From contig CP179212.1 of assembly GCA_051201675.1 (NCBI GenBank), positions 806,001 through 870,000 on the forward strand: a stretch of DNA of 64,000 nt. The letters are read 5' to 3'. Position numbers and translations under genes: made by a program. Below are positions 44,119 through 52,888 of the stretch, one piece after another. The DNA is from HTCC2207 sp002685195. GTDB taxonomy: Bacteria; Pseudomonadota; Gammaproteobacteria; Pseudomonadales; Porticoccaceae. Each line of letters begins with the position of its first letter. The stretch's first letter is position 1. The notes below the pieces were generated by a model, which made no database searches, had not been told where the DNA came from, and was given only the letters and a program-made list of their open reading frames with translations.

Positions 44119-45897
44119 ATGTCATCTAAAACGAATGCCTTAGGCATTACCGAAGTTGTATTGCGGGATGCTCACCAGTCACTGTTTGCTACGCGCATGC
44201 GAATTGATGATATGTTACCGATCGCAGAGAAACTTGATCAAATTGGGTACTGGTCCATGGAGTCTTGGGGTGGAGCAACATTTGATTCTTGTATCCGGTT
44301 TTTGGGAGAAGATCCTTGGGATCGTATTCGAGAGATTAAAAAGGCTATGCCTAATACTCCCCAACAAATGCTGTTTCGAGGGCAGAATATTCTTGGTTAT
44401 AGGCATTACGCAGATGATGTTGTTGAAAAATTTGTAGAGCGGGCGGCAATCAATGGGATTGATGTCTTTCGCGTATTTGATGCGATGAACGACATGCGAA
44501 ATCTTGAAACTGCGTTGCGAGCAGTTAATCAAGTTGGGAAGCATGCCCAGGGAACTATCTCATACACAGTTAGCCCGGTTCATACAACTGACTTGTGGGT
44601 TGATCAAGCCCGACAGATAGAAGATGCAGGCGCTGACTCTATTTGCATTAAAGATATGGCTGGGTTGCTAACGCCCTATGTTGGTTTCGATCTTGTTACT
44701 AAACTTAAGCAAGCGGTTAATATCCCCATTCAGCTCCATGCCCATGCTACAACGGGCCTCTCTACCTCAACCATTATGAAATGTGTTGAGGCAGGTATCG
44801 ACAATGTCGATACAGCGATCTCCTCTATGTCGATGACCTACGGTCACTCTGCGACAGAGTCAGTAGTGTCTATTTTCAAAGATAGTGAGCGCGATACTGG
44901 CTTGAATATTGAAAAGCTCGAAGAAATAGCCGCGTACTTTAGAGATGTACGAAAGAAGTATGTGGAATTTGAAGGTTCCCTCAAGGGCGTTGACTCGCGA
45001 ATTTTAGTGGCCCAGGTTCCAGGTGGCATGCTCACAAATATGGAAGGTCAATTGCGTGAGCAGGGAGCAGAAGATAAATTAGACGAGGTGCTTGCGGAGA
45101 TTCCAAAGGTGAGGAAGGACCTTGGTTATATTCCATTGGTCACGCCAACTTCCCAGATTGTTGGAACTCAGGCAGTACTAAATGTGCTGGCTGGTGAGCG
45201 TTACAAGTCAATTACAAAAGAAACTGCTGGAGTGCTGCGAGGCGAGTATGGTGCTGCGCCTGCGGCGGTGAACACTGATCTGCAATCACGTGTGCTAGGC
45301 GAGGGAGAACTGCCGGTTGTCTGCCGGCCTGCGGATAATATTAAGCCTGAGCTCGCGGCTTTGGAAAATGAGCTAGTCGGGTTGACCCAAACGGCTGGCT
45401 TTGAACTTTCTGAAGGTGATAGGCAAATTGATGATGTTTTAACTTATGCTCTATTTCCTCAGGTTGGCCTGAAGTTTTTACAGCATCGCAACGATCCTAG
45501 CATTTTTGAGCCAGTGCCCACCGGGAAAAGCCCAGCTCAGCTTAATGAGAAAGGGGAAGAGGTTTATACTGTGAAAGTGGAAGGGAAGTCCTACACCGTA
45601 GCGGTTGCCAATGGTGGAGATATTAGTGCAATTGGTGAAATCGGAGTTCACAATACTGAATCAGGAGCGGTTCCAGATATCCCTGGTGAACCGGTCACTG
45701 CTCCTCTGTCAGGGAACGTTGTTAAAGTATTGGTCGAGCCAGGGCAGGTTGTGGCTGAAGGGGAGTCCGTTATTATTTTGGAAGCCATGAAAATGGAGAC
45801 ATCAATTAGCGCGCCCAATGCGGGAAAAATTGTTGCAGTGAAAGTTCAGAGCGGAGATAGCTGTGCCGTTGGTGACACGTTGGTAACCATAGCCTAA
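44119..45897 (+). CDS. oadA: Oxaloacetate decarboxylase alpha chain, biotin-carrying
   Basis: 592 aa. N-terminal HMGL-like carboxyltransferase domain (VVLRDAHQSLFATRMRIDDML with the metal-binding Asp, SMESWGGATFDSCIRFLGEDPW), the pyruvate-carboxylase-like middle domain (ILVAQVPGGMLTNMEGQLREQGA) and a C-terminal biotinyl domain with Lys558 in EAMKMETS. A Pro/Gly-rich linker precedes the biotinyl domain. Transfers CO2 from oxaloacetate to biotin for the OadB pump, coupled to sodium export. Confidence 0.97.
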   Translation: MSSKTNALGITEVVLRDAHQSLFATRMRIDDMLPIAEKLDQIGYWSMESWGGATFDSCIRFLGEDPWDRIREIKKAMPNTPQQMLFRGQNILGYRHYADDVVEKFVERAAINGIDVFRVFDAMNDMRNLETALRAVNQVGKHAQGTISYTVSPVHTTDLWVDQARQIEDAGADSICIKDMAGLLTPYVGFDLVTKLKQAVNIPIQLHAHATTGLSTSTIMKCVEAGIDNVDTAISSMSMTYGHSATESVVSIFKDSERDTGLNIEKLEEIAAYFRDVRKKYVEFEGSLKGVDSRILVAQVPGGMLTNMEGQLREQGAEDKLDEVLAEIPKVRKDLGYIPLVTPTSQIVGTQAVLNVLAGERYKSITKETAGVLRGEYGAAPAAVNTDLQSRVLGEGELPVVCRPADNIKPELAALENELVGLTQTAGFELSEGDRQIDDVLTYALFPQVGLKFLQHRNDPSIFEPVPTGKSPAQLNEKGEEVYTVKVEGKSYTVAVANGGDISAIGEIGVHNTESGAVPDIPGEPVTAPLSGNVVKVLVEPGQVVAEGESVIILEAMKMETSISAPNAGKIVAVKVQSGDSCAVGDTLVTIA

Positions 45898-45907
45898 AGG
45901 GGCCTAG

Positions 45908-47083
45908 TTGATGGAAAATTTAATCAGTCTATGGACAACTTCCGGTTTGGCTCAGATCGAATTGGGTCAGGTAGCAATGATGGCAGTTGGTTTGCTGTTA
46001 TTGTTCTTGGCGATCAATAAAGGGTTTGAGCCTCTACTCCTTGTGCCGATTGGGTTTGGAACTATTTTAGCAAATATCCCGGGAGCGGGATTTGATGCGG
46101 CTCCGATTTATGATCAGTTGGGCCAGTTAGAAAGCCCCGGTGGGCTGCTTTACTACATTTACTATGCAGGTATTGCCACTGGGTTATTCCCATTAGTTAT
46201 TTTTATGGGAGTTGGTGCAATGACTGATTTTGGACCGCTGTTAGCCAATCCCAAAACTCTGCTTCTTGGAGCCGCCGCACAGGTGGGTATTTTTACAACA
46301 GTTTTGGGAGCTGTTGCGCTGAGTCATTTTGGGATCTTGGACTTTAGTATTCGCGATGCGGCGTCTATAGGAATAATAGGAGGCGCCGATGGGCCAACGG
46401 CGATCTTCGTTACTAGCAAGCTTTCGCCAGATCTATTAGGAGCTGTTGCGGTTGCAGCTTACTCTTATATGGCTCTGGTCCCAATTATCCAGCCGCCAAT
46501 CATGCGAGCGCTAACAACTCCTGCTGAACGACAGATAACAATGGTCCAATTACGATCGGTGTCAAAAGCTGAACGAATTATATTCCCTTTGACGCTATTG
46601 TTACTTGTAGCCATGCTTCTGCCTGATGCAGCTCCTTTGTTAGGAATGTTTTGTTTTGGTAATTTGATGCGAGAGTGTGGCGTTGTTAACCGATTGAGTG
46701 ACACAACACAGAATGCGTTAATTAACATAGTAACTATTTTCTTGGGGTTGGGTGTTGGTTCTAAAATGAGTGCAGACAAGTTTCTAAATGTTGAGACTAT
46801 GGGCATTCTCGGTCTTGGGGCAATTGCTTTTTGTATAGGCACCGCCTCGGGAGTATTAATGGCTAAGCTAATGAATCTTCTATCCGCTCATAAGGTTAAT
46901 CCACTAATCGGTGCAGCTGGAGTCTCTGCGGTACCTATGGCAGCAAGAGTTGCTAATAAGGTTGGCCTCGAAGCTAATCCTCAAAATTTCTTATTGATGC
47001 ATGCGATGGGGCCAAATGTAGCTGGAGTGATTGGGTCAGCGGTTGCCGCTGGAGTAATGATCAATCTAGTGGGAGGGATGTGA
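45908..47083 (+). CDS. oadB: Oxaloacetate decarboxylase beta chain, sodium pump subunit
   Basis: 391 aa, nine or so membrane helices. Characteristic motifs are GVGAMTDFGPLLANP, SIGIIGGADGPTAIF, GNLMRECGVVNRLSDT and GVSAVPMAARVANKVG. It decarboxylates carboxybiotin and exports Na+. In marine bacteria it can serve central metabolism and the sodium gradient. Its stop overlaps the bolA start by 4 bp, an unusual link. Confidence 0.97.
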   Translation: MMENLISLWTTSGLAQIELGQVAMMAVGLLLLFLAINKGFEPLLLVPIGFGTILANIPGAGFDAAPIYDQLGQLESPGGLLYYIYYAGIATGLFPLVIFMGVGAMTDFGPLLANPKTLLLGAAAQVGIFTTVLGAVALSHFGILDFSIRDAASIGIIGGADGPTAIFVTSKLSPDLLGAVAVAAYSYMALVPIIQPPIMRALTTPAERQITMVQLRSVSKAERIIFPLTLLLLVAMLLPDAAPLLGMFCFGNLMRECGVVNRLSDTTQNALINIVTIFLGLGVGSKMSADKFLNVETMGILGLGAIAFCIGTASGVLMAKLMNLLSAHKVNPLIGAAGVSAVPMAARVANKVGLEANPQNFLLMHAMGPNVAGVIGSAVAAGVMINLVGGM

Positions 47084-47409
47084 TTCATTTGGGGCCGGTA
47101 GAACAAGAAATTATTATAAAGCTAACGTCAGGGGTTGCGCCTGAGGTGCTCGAGGTTTTGAATGAAAGTCACATGCATTCTGTCCCAGCTGGATCTGAAA
47201 GTCATTTCAAAGTTGTAGTCATTAGTCCGGAGTTCAATGGTAGACGTTTGGTGCAGCGCCATCAGATGATCTACTCAATTTTGGCGGATGAGCTTGCAGG
47301 TAGTGTGCATGCGCTGGCCTTGCACACTTATACGCCTGATGAGTGGTTAGAAAAGCATAATGAAACGCCAGAATCTCCGAATTGTCTGGGCGGCGAAAAC
47401 CGTACCTAA
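47080..47409 (+). CDS. bolA: BolA-family protein
   Basis: 109 aa, with GTG 47080 overlapping the oadB stop. Body VEQEIIIKLTSGVAPEVLEVLNESHMHSVPAGSESHFKVVVISPEFNGRRLVQRHQMIYSILADELAG-type sequence ends in VHALALHTYTPDEW, the BolA signature (quoted in part). BolA binds [2Fe-2S] glutaredoxin and affects cell shape and stress response. The GTG start and overlap point to translational coupling with oadB. Confidence 0.9.
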   Translation: MIHLGPVEQEIIIKLTSGVAPEVLEVLNESHMHSVPAGSESHFKVVVISPEFNGRRLVQRHQMIYSILADELAGSVHALALHTYTPDEWLEKHNETPESPNCLGGENRT

Positions 47410-47617
47410 ATCAATATTATCAGTATTCTTGGATATACTTTTATCCGGAGCTACTTGAATTATTAAGGTTTAACGTTTCAGTAACCAATTCATCGCATAT
47501 ATATCCCTATTCACCGAATTGCTATGGAGGTTGCGGCTAAGGGGGCAGAGAATTCAGAGTGAGAAAAATATTTTCAGTTTGTGCTGAATAAAAATTAAAC
47601 TTTTGTCAGGGGGAGTT

Positions 47618-50600
47618 ATGCGTCCGCAATCAACCGTCAGCTATTTGGGCTGGTTCCAATCTTTTTTCCAAGCTAACCATTTAGGTTCTGTTCTAGCGTT
47701 ATCCTTTTCGCTATTTCTTGCAGCCTGCGGTGGCGGTGGAAATACTGTTACTGAAAATGATCTGCCAGAACCAGCTGGTGCTGATGGAATCGCACCGACA
47801 TTAGAGTTTGTCGAGATCAAGCAGTCGGGCGAAAAGTTTGCTACTCCTGGCGGTTTCGCAAAGCTAGGCCAAAATGTACAGATTAACTTTAGATCTTCCG
47901 AAGCTCTTATGAAGCCTGAAGTCATGATTAATGATCGTGCTGCAACTGTAACAGGTTCCGTCACCAACTGGTCCGCCATGCGTATGATGGATGAGACAGA
48001 CGTTGACGGTGTCGTAACATTTAAAATTTCCTTTTCTGATATTAGTGGAGAGGCTGGTTTAGACGTTACATCCGTCATTGGTAACGTTGACGGTGAAGGA
48101 GTTGAGTATGAGAGTTCTGTTGAATACTGCGCTGAAGGCTGTGTTGCTCCGGTAGCAGATCCTATTTTAGGTGAGTGGAAGCTTGACGGAGAAGGCGCTG
48201 CTGGTGTTGGTCCGAGCCCGTTAGACAAGCAATGGTGGTCATCAACTTCGAATAACGGGGCGGGTCCAGATGATCGACCTTGCTGGTTCGACGATAGTTA
48301 CGTGTTTTCCGGTGGTGGTTCAGCGGGATCCTTCGCTAATGAGACGGGTGGCTTAACGCTCGTTGGCTACCAAGGTGGGGCAGAAGATGTTTGTGCGGCG
48401 CCTGAAGCGCCACATGATGGTAGTTCTGCAGCAACGTTTAGTTTTGAAGAAGGCGCTGGAATAGATGGCGCTATTGGTGAGCTTACGCTTTCTGGCCGAG
48501 GTGCTTACATTGGACTTGCAAAGGCTACTAACGGTGCTCAAATCACTTCCGCTGCTGCCGCTCCTGAATCAATTACTTATCAAGTCATGTCTCTTTCATC
48601 TGATGGACTATATATGACTGTAACTTTGGAGACGGATTCTGGTGTTTGGTGGACTTTTGATTTAGCTAAAGTCCCGCCGTCTCCCGTTGAAGGCGCTTGG
48701 GTGCTAGATGGTGAAGGTGCTGCGGGTGTTGGCCCTAATCCACTTGACAAGCAGTGGTGGTCTTCAACTTCAAACAATGGTGCTGGCCCTGATGACAGAC
48801 CTTGTTGGTTTGATGATACTTATGTCTTCGGTTCTGGTGGAACTTTCTCGAACGAGATGGGTGGAAAAACTTTAGTGGGATACCAAGGTGGGGCAGAAGA
48901 TATATGTGCTACTCCTGTTGCCCCTCATGATGGCAGTGGAGCTGCAACGTTTAGCTATGAGGAAGGTGCTGGCGCAATTGATGGTGCCATTGGTGAGCTT
49001 ACTCTCAATGGTCGGGGCGCTTTCATTGGCCTTGCAAAGGCTACCAACGGTGCTCAAATTACCTCTGCTGCGGCCGCTCCTGAGTCAGTTACTTATCAAG
49101 TCATGTCTTTGTCTGCTGATGGGCTATACATGACCGTCACCTTAGAAACGGATGCTGGTGTCTGGTGGACGTTTGATTTAGTTAAAGTACCTCCATCGCC
49201 TTTAGCGGGTGCTTGGTTGTTGGATGGTGAGGGAGCGGCTGGTGTCGGTCCTAATCCACTTGACAAGCAGTGGTGGTCGTCGACTTCAAATAACGGTGCT
49301 GGACCTGATGATAGACCTTGCTGGTTCGATGACAGCTATGATTTCGGTGCAGGCGGGTCATTCTCTAACGAGACGGGTGGCCTAACGCTGGTTGGTTATC
49401 AAGGTGGGGCAGAAGATATTTGTGCGGCACCTGAAGCGCCACATGATGGTAGTGCTGCAGCAACGCATACCTATGTCGACGGTGCAGGCTCTATAGACGG
49501 TGCTATTGGAGAGCTTACTCTTAACGGTCGAGGAGCGTACATTGGTTTAGCCAAAGCTACTAATGGAGCTCAGATTACATCAGCTGCCGCAGCTCCTGAT
49601 TCAATTACCTATCAGGTTATGTCTTTATCGGCTGATGGCCTCTACATGACGGTAACATTAGAGACTGACGCAGGCGTTTGGTGGACATTTGATCTAGTCA
49701 AAGGTACTTCTGCTGGTGGGTCGGATCCAGTTGACCCAGTTGATCCAGTTGACCCAGTTGACCCAGTTGACCCAGTTGACCCAGTTGACCCAGTTGACCC
49801 AGTATTACAAGAGCTTGTATCAAACGGTAGTTTTGCATCTGGTGTTGAAGGTTGGTCTGGTGGCACTGCGGTAGCGGGTAATATTGTGTCCTACTTCGCA
49901 GTGACAGAAACGTCATCAGGCAACGTTTATGACGTGAACTTGAGTCAGTCAATGACGTTAGTTCCTGATTCAACGTACACGATTACCTTTAAGGCGAAGT
50001 CGTCTATTGACCGAACTATGATTGCTGGTCTTGGTCTGTACCATGATCCCTGGACTAACTCAGGTGAGTCTGTAGACCTAACTACTGAGTGGCAGGAATT
50101 CACTTTAGTTCAGACTACAACGGTTGATGGAACTGGTTATGGCGATGATGACAGCCGTGTGTTGTTTGATATGGGTGGCGATCAAGGTGGACAGGTTTGG
50201 ATTGACGACGTTAGTGTTGTAGACGCTGACGGTACGGAGCTTGTAACCAACGGCAGCTTTGCATCTGGTACTGAAGGTTGGGCTGGTGGTGCTGCAGCAG
50301 ACGCAAATATTGTGTCGTACTTTGCTGTTGTTGAGACCACTTCAGCTAATGTCTACGACGTTAATTTGAGTTATGTTATGGCGTTGACAACGGAAACAGA
50401 GTACACGGTATCCTTTAAGGCGAAATCATCTATTTCACGTACGATTGCAGCTGGCCTTGGCCTTAACGAAGGTCCTTGGACAAACGTTGCTGAATCGGTT
50501 GATTTAACGACTGATTGGCAGGAGTTCACACTAGTACAGACCACTAGCTTTGGTAGCGACAATAGTCGAATGATATTCGACATGGGCGGTGATCAAGGTG

Positions 50601-52036
50601 GTCAGGTATGGATCGATGATGTGAGTGTTATGGGACCAGTAGAAAATGCAGGCCCTGTAGATCCAGAAGCTGGTGATATCGGCACTGGGGATAACAACGT
50701 TCTGGATGCAGGAGAAGTAATTAACTTTAACTCTACTACGGCAGACATCTATACTCTCGAAGATTTTGGTAACAACGTTAGTACTCTAGTTGCTGACCCC
50801 ACTGATGCTACTAATACAGTAGTGTCGGTTATCAAGGGTAGTCAAACTTGGGCAGGTACCACAATAACGTCTGCCACAGTTATCTATCCGTTGACTGCTA
50901 CTGATACTGTTATGACTGTTCGCGTTTGGTCTCCAGAGGCTGGTGTTACGGTTCGACTCAAGCTTGAGGAGTCCGGTGATGATACACATACGGTTGAAAC
51001 TGACGCGGTAACTACTGTGGCTCAAGAGTGGGAGACGCTTACTTTTGACTTTAGCAACCAAGCTGAGGGCACTGCGGAACTAAATCCTGATTATGTATTT
51101 GACAAATTGTCTATTTTCTTGAACTTTGGTTCAGAAGGTTCGTCAGAGACTTACTACTTTGATGACGTAACGTTCGTTGGGGCTGGTGATACTGCTCCAG
51201 TTGCCGGGTCAGAGTTGATATCAAACGGTAGTTTTGTATCTGGTGTTGAAGGTTGGTCTGGTGGTACTGCGGTAGCGGGTAATATTGTTTCCTATTTCGC
51301 AGTGACAGAAACGACGTCAGGTAACGTTTATGACGTGAACTTGAGTCAGTCAATGACGTTAGTTCCTGATTCAACGTACACGATTACCTTTAAGGCGAAG
51401 TCGTCTATTGACCGAACTATGATTGCTGGTCTTGGTCTGTACCATGATCCCTGGACTAACTCAGGTGAGTCTGTGGATCTAACTACTGAGTGGCAAGAAT
51501 TCACTTTAGTTCAGACTACAACGGTTGATGGTACTGGTTATGGCGATGATGACAGCCGCGTATTGTTTGATATGGGTGGCGATCAAGGTGGACAGGTTTG
51601 GATTGACGACGTTAGTGTTGTAGACGCTGACGGTACGGAGCTTGTAACCAACGGCAGCTTTGCATCTGGTACTGAAGGTTGGGCTGGTGGTGCTGCAACA
51701 GACGCAAATATTGTGTCGTACTTTGCAGTTGTTGAGACCACATCGGCTAATGTCTACGACGTTAACTTGAGTTATGTTATGGCGTTGACGGCGGATACAG
51801 AGTACACGGTATCCTTTAAGGCGAAATCGTCTATTTCACGTACGATGACGGCTGGTCTTGGTCTTAACGAAGGTCCTTGGACAAACGTTGCTGAGTCGGT
51901 TGATTTAACGACTGATTGGCAGGAGTTCACGCTAGTACAAACCACTACCTTTGGTAGCGACAATAGTCGAATGATATTCGATATGGGCGGCGATCAAGGT
52001 GGTCAGGTATGGATCGATGATGTGAGTGTTAAGTAA
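47618..52036 (+). CDS. Giant modular surface lipoprotein with repeat and carbohydrate-binding modules
   Basis: 1,472 aa from ATG 47618 with AGGGGGAG just before. Lipobox LAAC (Cys37) then a Gly-rich lead. Order: Ig-like region (~residues 50-180); three ~172-aa repeats starting at 48170, 48692 and 49208 (each with WWSSTSNNGAGPDDRPCWFDD and GRGAYIGLAKATNGAQI); a (DPV)n linker at 49724-49803; module A1 (49811), B1 (50237), a different module C (~50672-51190), A2 (51212) and B2 (51638), each A or B starting NGSF and ending WIDDVSV, as in family-4/9-like carbohydrate-binding modules. No catalytic domain seen. Probably binds a beta-glucan at the outer surface and feeds the GH3 enzyme encoded downstream. 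Confidence 0.78.
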   Translation: MRPQSTVSYLGWFQSFFQANHLGSVLALSFSLFLAACGGGGNTVTENDLPEPAGADGIAPTLEFVEIKQSGEKFATPGGFAKLGQNVQINFRSSEALMKPEVMINDRAATVTGSVTNWSAMRMMDETDVDGVVTFKISFSDISGEAGLDVTSVIGNVDGEGVEYESSVEYCAEGCVAPVADPILGEWKLDGEGAAGVGPSPLDKQWWSSTSNNGAGPDDRPCWFDDSYVFSGGGSAGSFANETGGLTLVGYQGGAEDVCAAPEAPHDGSSAATFSFEEGAGIDGAIGELTLSGRGAYIGLAKATNGAQITSAAAAPESITYQVMSLSSDGLYMTVTLETDSGVWWTFDLAKVPPSPVEGAWVLDGEGAAGVGPNPLDKQWWSSTSNNGAGPDDRPCWFDDTYVFGSGGTFSNEMGGKTLVGYQGGAEDICATPVAPHDGSGAATFSYEEGAGAIDGAIGELTLNGRGAFIGLAKATNGAQITSAAAAPESVTYQVMSLSADGLYMTVTLETDAGVWWTFDLVKVPPSPLAGAWLLDGEGAAGVGPNPLDKQWWSSTSNNGAGPDDRPCWFDDSYDFGAGGSFSNETGGLTLVGYQGGAEDICAAPEAPHDGSAAATHTYVDGAGSIDGAIGELTLNGRGAYIGLAKATNGAQITSAAAAPDSITYQVMSLSADGLYMTVTLETDAGVWWTFDLVKGTSAGGSDPVDPVDPVDPVDPVDPVDPVDPVDPVLQELVSNGSFASGVEGWSGGTAVAGNIVSYFAVTETSSGNVYDVNLSQSMTLVPDSTYTITFKAKSSIDRTMIAGLGLYHDPWTNSGESVDLTTEWQEFTLVQTTTVDGTGYGDDDSRVLFDMGGDQGGQVWIDDVSVVDADGTELVTNGSFASGTEGWAGGAAADANIVSYFAVVETTSANVYDVNLSYVMALTTETEYTVSFKAKSSISRTIAAGLGLNEGPWTNVAESVDLTTDWQEFTLVQTTSFGSDNSRMIFDMGGDQGGQVWIDDVSVMGPVENAGPVDPEAGDIGTGDNNVLDAGEVINFNSTTADIYTLEDFGNNVSTLVADPTDATNTVVSVIKGSQTWAGTTITSATVIYPLTATDTVMTVRVWSPEAGVTVRLKLEESGDDTHTVETDAVTTVAQEWETLTFDFSNQAEGTAELNPDYVFDKLSIFLNFGSEGSSETYYFDDVTFVGAGDTAPVAGSELISNGSFVSGVEGWSGGTAVAGNIVSYFAVTETTSGNVYDVNLSQSMTLVPDSTYTITFKAKSSIDRTMIAGLGLYHDPWTNSGESVDLTTEWQEFTLVQTTTVDGTGYGDDDSRVLFDMGGDQGGQVWIDDVSVVDADGTELVTNGSFASGTEGWAGGAATDANIVSYFAVVETTSANVYDVNLSYVMALTADTEYTVSFKAKSSISRTMTAGLGLNEGPWTNVAESVDLTTDWQEFTLVQTTTFGSDNSRMIFDMGGDQGGQVWIDDVSVK
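48170..49705 (+). repeat. Three ~520-bp coding repeats
   Basis: Three in-frame repeats start at 48170, 48692 and 49208, 522 and 516 bp apart. Protein copies are nearly alike, with runs such as WWSSTSNNGAGPDDRPCWFDD shared; DNA differs more at third positions, so these are older than the A/B module duplication further on. Confidence 0.9.
49724..49803 (+). repeat. 9-bp tandem repeat encoding a Pro-Val-Asp linker
   Basis: About eight to nine copies of GTTGACCCA (once GTTGATCCA) give a DPV tripeptide run. Such linkers are flexible between binding modules, and the identical units can change copy number by slippage. Confidence 0.95.
49811..52036 (+). repeat. Duplicated A-B carbohydrate-binding module pair
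   Basis: Modules A1-B1 (49811-50632) recur as A2-B2 (51212-52036), a shift of 1,401 bp, with the unrelated module C in between. Much of the two copies is identical base for base, including silent sites (for example around 49930-50200 against 51331-51600), so the copy is recent or kept alike by gene conversion. Confidence 0.92.
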
Positions 52037-52064
52037 GTTTAGATTGACACTTCACTGAGTGAGT

Positions 52065-52092
52065 AAAAAAGCCGGTCCCCCCCGGCTTTTTT
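52065..52092. terminator. Bidirectional terminator between lipoprotein and methyltransferase genes
   Basis: AAAAAAGCCGG (52065-52075) pairs with CCGGCTTTTTT (52082-52092) around a six-base C-rich loop; the T-run serves the plus strand and the A-run the minus strand. It overlaps the last codon of the convergent methyltransferase gene. Confidence 0.9.
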
Positions 52093-52744
52093 ATTGCCTA
52101 TTAATTGACAAAATAAACTTCTCGGTTTTCCATGGCTCATAAATCCTTCGTGTGACAATTTCGGCATCGAAGGCCTCGACGCAATACTCACAGAGCTCCC
52201 AATAAGGAGGCCTTCCTGGGTCGGCAATATAGATTTGTTTAACGCCAGCCTCTAGCGCCCTATAAATAAAGTCTTTAAGTGGATGAACCATCTCGTCCCA
52301 AAAGCAGATGTCTGCCGCAACAATAGTATGAAAGTGGCCTAGATCTTCGTGGGTGAAATCTTCGAATCGTGCCTCCTCAAATCTAATTAAACAGTCGTTA
52401 ATACGTGCTTGAAGCTGTAAGAAAGGCTCTACCCCTGGGTCAATGTCGATTGCTGTAACATCAGCACCAAATTGCTTCGCTAGGAAAATAGAGGTCAGAC
52501 CCCAACCACACCCCACGTCAAGAACCTTAGACTTAGGTTGAGGTGGATAGGTGGTGAGGTAGTCCATCAGTACGAAACTTGATCTCCATACTTTATTCCC
52601 ATGAGCGCTATGAATAGACTGGTTGCGCTTAAGCCTTCGAACCTCTGGATGAGTTGACCTCAACGTTTTTATGCTAAGATACTGAATTATGTGAGAGTTA
52701 TTGGTGGAGACAGGATTAGTTTTTTTGGGGTTTAATTCAGTCAT
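52091..52744 (-). CDS. Class I SAM-dependent methyltransferase
   Basis: 217 aa. SAM motif KVLDVGCGWGLTSIFLAKQFG near residue 75, acidic loop VTAIDIDPGVEPFLQLQA, and post-I motif FHTIVAADICFWDEMVHPLKDF. The shape, with an aromatic-rich end and no added domain, resembles small protein-lysine or nicotinamide N-methyltransferases of the ETFB/calmodulin type (methyltransferase-16 group). Substrate unknown. Convergent with the lipoprotein gene, sharing its terminator, and divergent from the kinase gene. Confidence 0.82.
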   Translation of the reverse strand: MTELNPKKTNPVSTNNSHIIQYLSIKTLRSTHPEVRRLKRNQSIHSAHGNKVWRSSFVLMDYLTTYPPQPKSKVLDVGCGWGLTSIFLAKQFGADVTAIDIDPGVEPFLQLQARINDCLIRFEEARFEDFTHEDLGHFHTIVAADICFWDEMVHPLKDFIYRALEAGVKQIYIADPGRPPYWELCEYCVEAFDAEIVTRRIYEPWKTEKFILSINRQ

Positions 52745-52888
52745 TCAAAATGATCTCTGTTAAACTATAATCTTAACAGGAATTCAATCTCATGATGAAT
52801 TGGCGGCCAATGACAGGAACAATTCGATCAGTATTTTGATGTCATAGATTTGGTTAACGATTTTAAAAGATAAATATAAAAAAAGATT

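Noticed and set aside
47641..48228. A 195-codon minus-strand frame within the lipoprotein gene
   Set aside because: Antisense of the repeat-bearing lipoprotein; its Ser/Pro-rich composition mirrors the opposite strand and it has no supported start.
49724..49803. Short tandem repeats that could be mistaken for a CRISPR array
   Set aside because: Repeats are contiguous 9-bp units with no spacers and lie inside an open reading frame that encodes a DPV linker.
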